A stretch of DNA of 16,252 nt from JAVJSU01 sp040219275. GTDB lineage: Bacteria > Chloroflexota > Anaerolineae > Aggregatilineales > Phototrophicaceae. Below, one piece after another: positions 14,741 through 16,252 of the stretch. Under the pieces are notes generated by a model. It was not told the DNA's origin and made no database searches. It worked only from the letters and a program-made list of their open reading frames with translations. Both the position numbers and the translations under genes were made by a program. Each line of letters starts with the position of its first letter. Within the stretch, counting starts at the first letter, position 1. Location: NCBI GenBank assembly GCA_040219275.1, contig JAVJSU010000001.1, forward strand, positions 1 through 16,252, written 5' to 3'.

Positions 14741-14905
14741 GATGTCTTCGATAACTCCGCGTATTTCACGATTTGTGGGGTTGTCGGCATTCTTGCCGGT
14801 CTGCTGACATTCGTTTTGCCCGGAATTACGGCATTAGTTTTACTTTATGGGATTGCTTTCTGGTCACTATTCACTTACGCCTGCGGAACAATCCCGAATC
14901 CTTAG
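14741..14905 (+). pseudogene. Remnant of an HdeD-like (DUF308) membrane protein
   Basis: The frame from 14741 to the stop TAG (14903-14905) reads DVFDNSAYFTICGVVGILAG, then LLTFVLPGITALVLLYG and AFWSLFTYACGTIPNP. The pattern (R/C)GVxxILxGLLxxVxPGITxLxLLxxxG is the first half of HdeD-type acid-resistance membrane proteins, which usually have about 180-200 residues and six membrane segments. Here only about two segments remain, and no ATG or GTG exists in frame between the transaldolase stop and the motif. It is therefore a decayed fragment. By coincidence it lies in the same frame as transaldolase, just after its stop. The fold assignment rests on the motif alone. Confidence 0.6.
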
Positions 14906-14976
14906 TCCATCAAAATTAGTTGAACCATAGTACGTTTTGACCATTTATTTACATATCTCAATTCGAAAGGATCATT

Positions 14977-15615
14977 ATGAAATTTAAAGAAGGTACATCA
15001 GTTTACACAGCTGAAGGTGAGAAAGTCGGAAGTATCGAGCGCTTTGTCTTAGATCCGCGTGGGCATGAAATCAGCGGATTGGTAGTGCGTAAGGATTTCC
15101 TGTTTACGCAAGACAAGGTAATTCCGCCGGATGCAGTCGCTACTGCGGATGAAGACCGTGTTACCCTGCATGAGAACGTCGGTGATCCGGATGAATTTCC
15201 GCCCTATGAAGAAGTGCACTATATCGAGCCTGGTGATGCCGAACGGAGAGCAGGCTCTATGGACCCTTACGTCGGACCGGTCTACTACTATCCACCGATT
15301 GGCTCAACCACATGGGCAAGAGGCACCTATCTGACGCAACACCCTGTATCACAGAAACAAAATATTCCGGACGGCAAGGTTGCGCTCAAAGAAGGATCGG
15401 ATGTGATTAGCCGTGATGGTAAAGATGTTGGTAATGTGAAGGAAATTTATACCGATGCAGAAACCGAGCGTATAACTCATTTTCTTGTTGAGCGCGGGGT
15501 ATTCTTCACGGAAGAAAAGCTGATCCCCGAGTCGTGGGTTGCACACGTCAGTGACGACAAAATTGAACTTGCCGTAGATGCAAGTTCGCTGGAACGGTTA
15601 CGTCAAATCAACTAA
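14977..15615 (+). CDS. Tandem PRC-barrel domain protein
   Basis: The 212-residue soluble protein is built of two related halves. Residues 1-68 contain EGTSVYTAEGEKVGSIERF and FLFTQDKVIPPDAV. Residues 135-210 contain KEGSDVISRDGKDVGNVKEI and FFTEEKLIPESWV. Each is a PRC-barrel (beta-barrel) unit, and a Tyr/Pro-rich linker (about 90-125, GPVYYYPPIG) joins them. PRC-barrels occur in RimM and photosynthetic reaction-centre H subunits. Stand-alone small forms are common near stress genes, but their function is not known. The ribosome site AAAGGA (14966-14971) lies 5 nt before the ATG. It is probably a single-gene unit. Confidence 0.88.
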   Translation: MKFKEGTSVYTAEGEKVGSIERFVLDPRGHEISGLVVRKDFLFTQDKVIPPDAVATADEDRVTLHENVGDPDEFPPYEEVHYIEPGDAERRAGSMDPYVGPVYYYPPIGSTTWARGTYLTQHPVSQKQNIPDGKVALKEGSDVISRDGKDVGNVKEIYTDAETERITHFLVERGVFFTEEKLIPESWVAHVSDDKIELAVDASSLERLRQIN

Positions 15616-15639
15616 AAATCACACCAAATGTATAGCATT

Positions 15640-15685
15640 CATGTGGGCACGACTTCACAGACGAACAGCCGATGTCTCCCACATG
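15640..15685 (+). terminator. Hairpin downstream of the PRC-barrel gene
   Basis: CATGTGGG (15640-15647) and CCCACATG (15678-15685) are perfect 8-bp arms around a 30-nt loop with a possible inner AGAC/GTCT pairing. GATTTTTGG follows. It starts 24 nt past the PRC-barrel stop codon. The large loop makes efficient termination uncertain. Confidence 0.38.
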
Positions 15686-15729
15686 GATTTTTGGCTTCAA
15701 GTTCCAAGAGCATGATGTTGGAAAGCCAA

Positions 15730-15901
15730 TTTTTAGTCTCAGTGGTACAGTTTCCCAAAAACAAAAAGATGACTTATTGGACAAGCACGGCATGGAAGCG
15801 CCACAACAAATGAGGCAATCCGTCGAACAATTCAAAATAGTCAACGAGCATACAGGCGTTGCGAAACCTTGGTATCCGTTATGAATACAGGTACCGTCTA
15901 A
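15730..15901 (+). mobile_element. Decayed IS481-family left end with transposase start (copy B)
   Basis: Positions 15741-15840 align without gaps to 16135-16234 of the element at the window end, 80 of 100 bases identical by hand count. Further left, TAGTCTCAG (15734-15742) matches TAGTCCCAG after a 7-nt deletion. The transposase start codon is now ATT (15776). The frame then reads GQARHGSATTNEAIRR and TIQNSQ, clearly the IS481 transposase N terminus (MGQVLHGSATTTEA type in my memory of the family). It degenerates after about 25 codons and stops at TAA 15899-15901. It is a dead fragment, with no catalytic DDE region. Confidence 0.72.
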
Positions 15902-15923
15902 CTTATCACCTTTACTATTGAAA

Positions 15924-16116
15924 TTACTCTGCCCGATAAACGATCTGACCTACCCTTGTCCAGTGAATACCGACCTTTTGTGCAATCTGTCGGTGGCTCA
16001 TGCCCTGCTCCACGATTGGCAAGAATGTCCGCGCGGAGTTGTTCTTTATCGGGATTACGCAAATCACTTTCGGTTGAGGCGGGCAGAGGAATATCGAAGT
16101 ACAGCTTATGCCTAGG
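15924..16116 (-). pseudogene. Frameshifted helix-turn-helix gene, cut by an IS element
   Basis: On the minus strand the frame from 16116 reads HKLYFDIPLP, then SDLRNPDKEQLRADILA. Near 16016-16020 a one-base shift moves the reading to IVEQGMSHRQIAQKVG and IHWTRVGQIVYRAE, ending at TAA (15926-15924). The second part is a clear helix-turn-helix (MSHRQIAQKVGIHWTRVGQIV spans the two helices) of the kind seen in ParB-like and phage or plasmid DNA-binding proteins. The 5' part of the gene is missing. The break is exactly where the IS481 left end begins (16117), so the element most likely inserted into this gene. Whether the frameshift came before or after insertion is unknown. Confidence 0.55.
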
Positions 16117-16252
16117 TGTATAGTCCCAGAGTATAGTGGTACAGTATCCATTAAACAGAGGGAGGAATTATGGGACAAGTACTTCACGGTAGCGCCAGAA
16201 CGACAGAGGCAATCCGTCGAACAATCCAAAATAGTGAAGAGAGCATAAGAGT
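16117..16252 (+). mobile_element. IS481-family insertion sequence, left part (copy C)
   Basis: The element appears to start at TGTATAGTCCC (16117), the point where similarity to copy A begins. IS481-family ends usually begin TGT. It contains the leader GGTACAGTATCC, the ribosome site GGGAGGAA and the transposase start at 16170, then leaves the window. The right end, the inverted repeat and the target duplication cannot be seen. Confidence 0.7.
16170..16252 (+). CDS. IS481-family transposase, N-terminal fragment (window edge)
   Basis: 27 codons are visible: MGQVLHGSARTTEAIRR, then TIQNSEESIR. This is the characteristic N-terminal start of IS481-type DDE transposases, which precedes a helix-turn-helix and the integrase core of a protein of roughly 300-350 residues. 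AGGGAGGA (16159-16166) lies 3 nt upstream of the ATG. The frame is open to the window edge, with none of the lesions seen in copies A and B, so this copy may be intact. Confidence 0.8.
   Translation, partial: MGQVLHGSARTTEAIRRTIQNSEESIR

Noticed and set aside
13634..14905. Transaldolase fused by stop-codon readthrough to the HdeD-like segment (same frame)
   Set aside because: Transaldolase is complete at its TGA; a cytosolic enzyme with a two-helix membrane tail makes no sense, and one in three fragments would share the frame by chance.
15608..16229. Two minus-strand frames (15608-15844 and 15924-16229) with similar Cys-rich sequences, looking like a duplicated small protein
   Set aside because: The similarity lies in the antisense of the IS481 copies B and C. 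Only the 15924-16116 end of the second frame is a genuine gene relic.

Overview
This looks like a chromosomal stretch from a free-living, environmental bacterium of moderate GC (mid-40s % by eye). The best guess is Chloroflexota (Anaerolineae-like). That guess rests on the style of the secreted LysM/GerMN protein, the orphan CheB/CheR signalling genes and the IS481-type transposase start. It is an inference from protein character; no marker gene is present. No tRNA, rRNA or CRISPR array was seen.

Layout, left to right. (1) 1-5460: a possible fragment running off the left edge, a 971-residue CheB-CheR-PAS fusion (+), a CYP152-type fatty-acid peroxygenase P450 (-), a cysteine-free HMA-like protein (+) and a small acidic ORF (+), closed by a strong hairpin terminator at 5414-5460. 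(2) 5461-10326: a stand-alone CheB methylesterase with a zinc-ribbon-like tail (+) meets, tail to tail, a PAS-GAF-GAF histidine kinase (-). The NarL-type response regulator lies upstream on the same strand as the kinase. A decayed IS481 left end sits between regulator and kinase. (3) 10327-13202: a small phage-type hypothetical protein (-), a YghA/YhdF-like short-chain dehydrogenase (+) and a secreted LysM/GerMN protein (-). The last two share a bidirectional terminator. (4) 13203-15615: transaldolase (+), a remnant of an HdeD-like membrane protein, and a tandem PRC-barrel protein (+). (5) 15616-16252: a mobile-element scar zone. It holds a decayed IS481 5' end, a frameshifted helix-turn-helix gene cut at 16116, and the start of a third, possibly intact IS481 copy that runs off the window.

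Functionally the window mixes sensing (CheB/CheR modules with no CheA, CheW or receptor gene in view, plus a two-component pair) with metabolism and stress genes: an H2O2-driven P450, an SDR of the general-stress type, transaldolase for NADPH/pentose balance, PRC-barrel and an HdeD relic. The genes are mostly single units on alternating strands, so co-regulation cannot be read from operon structure. Several items had to be found by direct reading: the acidic ORF at 5276, the HdeD relic at 14741-14905, the HTH relic at 15924-16116, and three homologous IS481 left ends at 9243, 15730 and 16117. I did not find a convincing wholly new system. The most unusual features are the orphan CheB/CheR set and the IS481 left-end scars.
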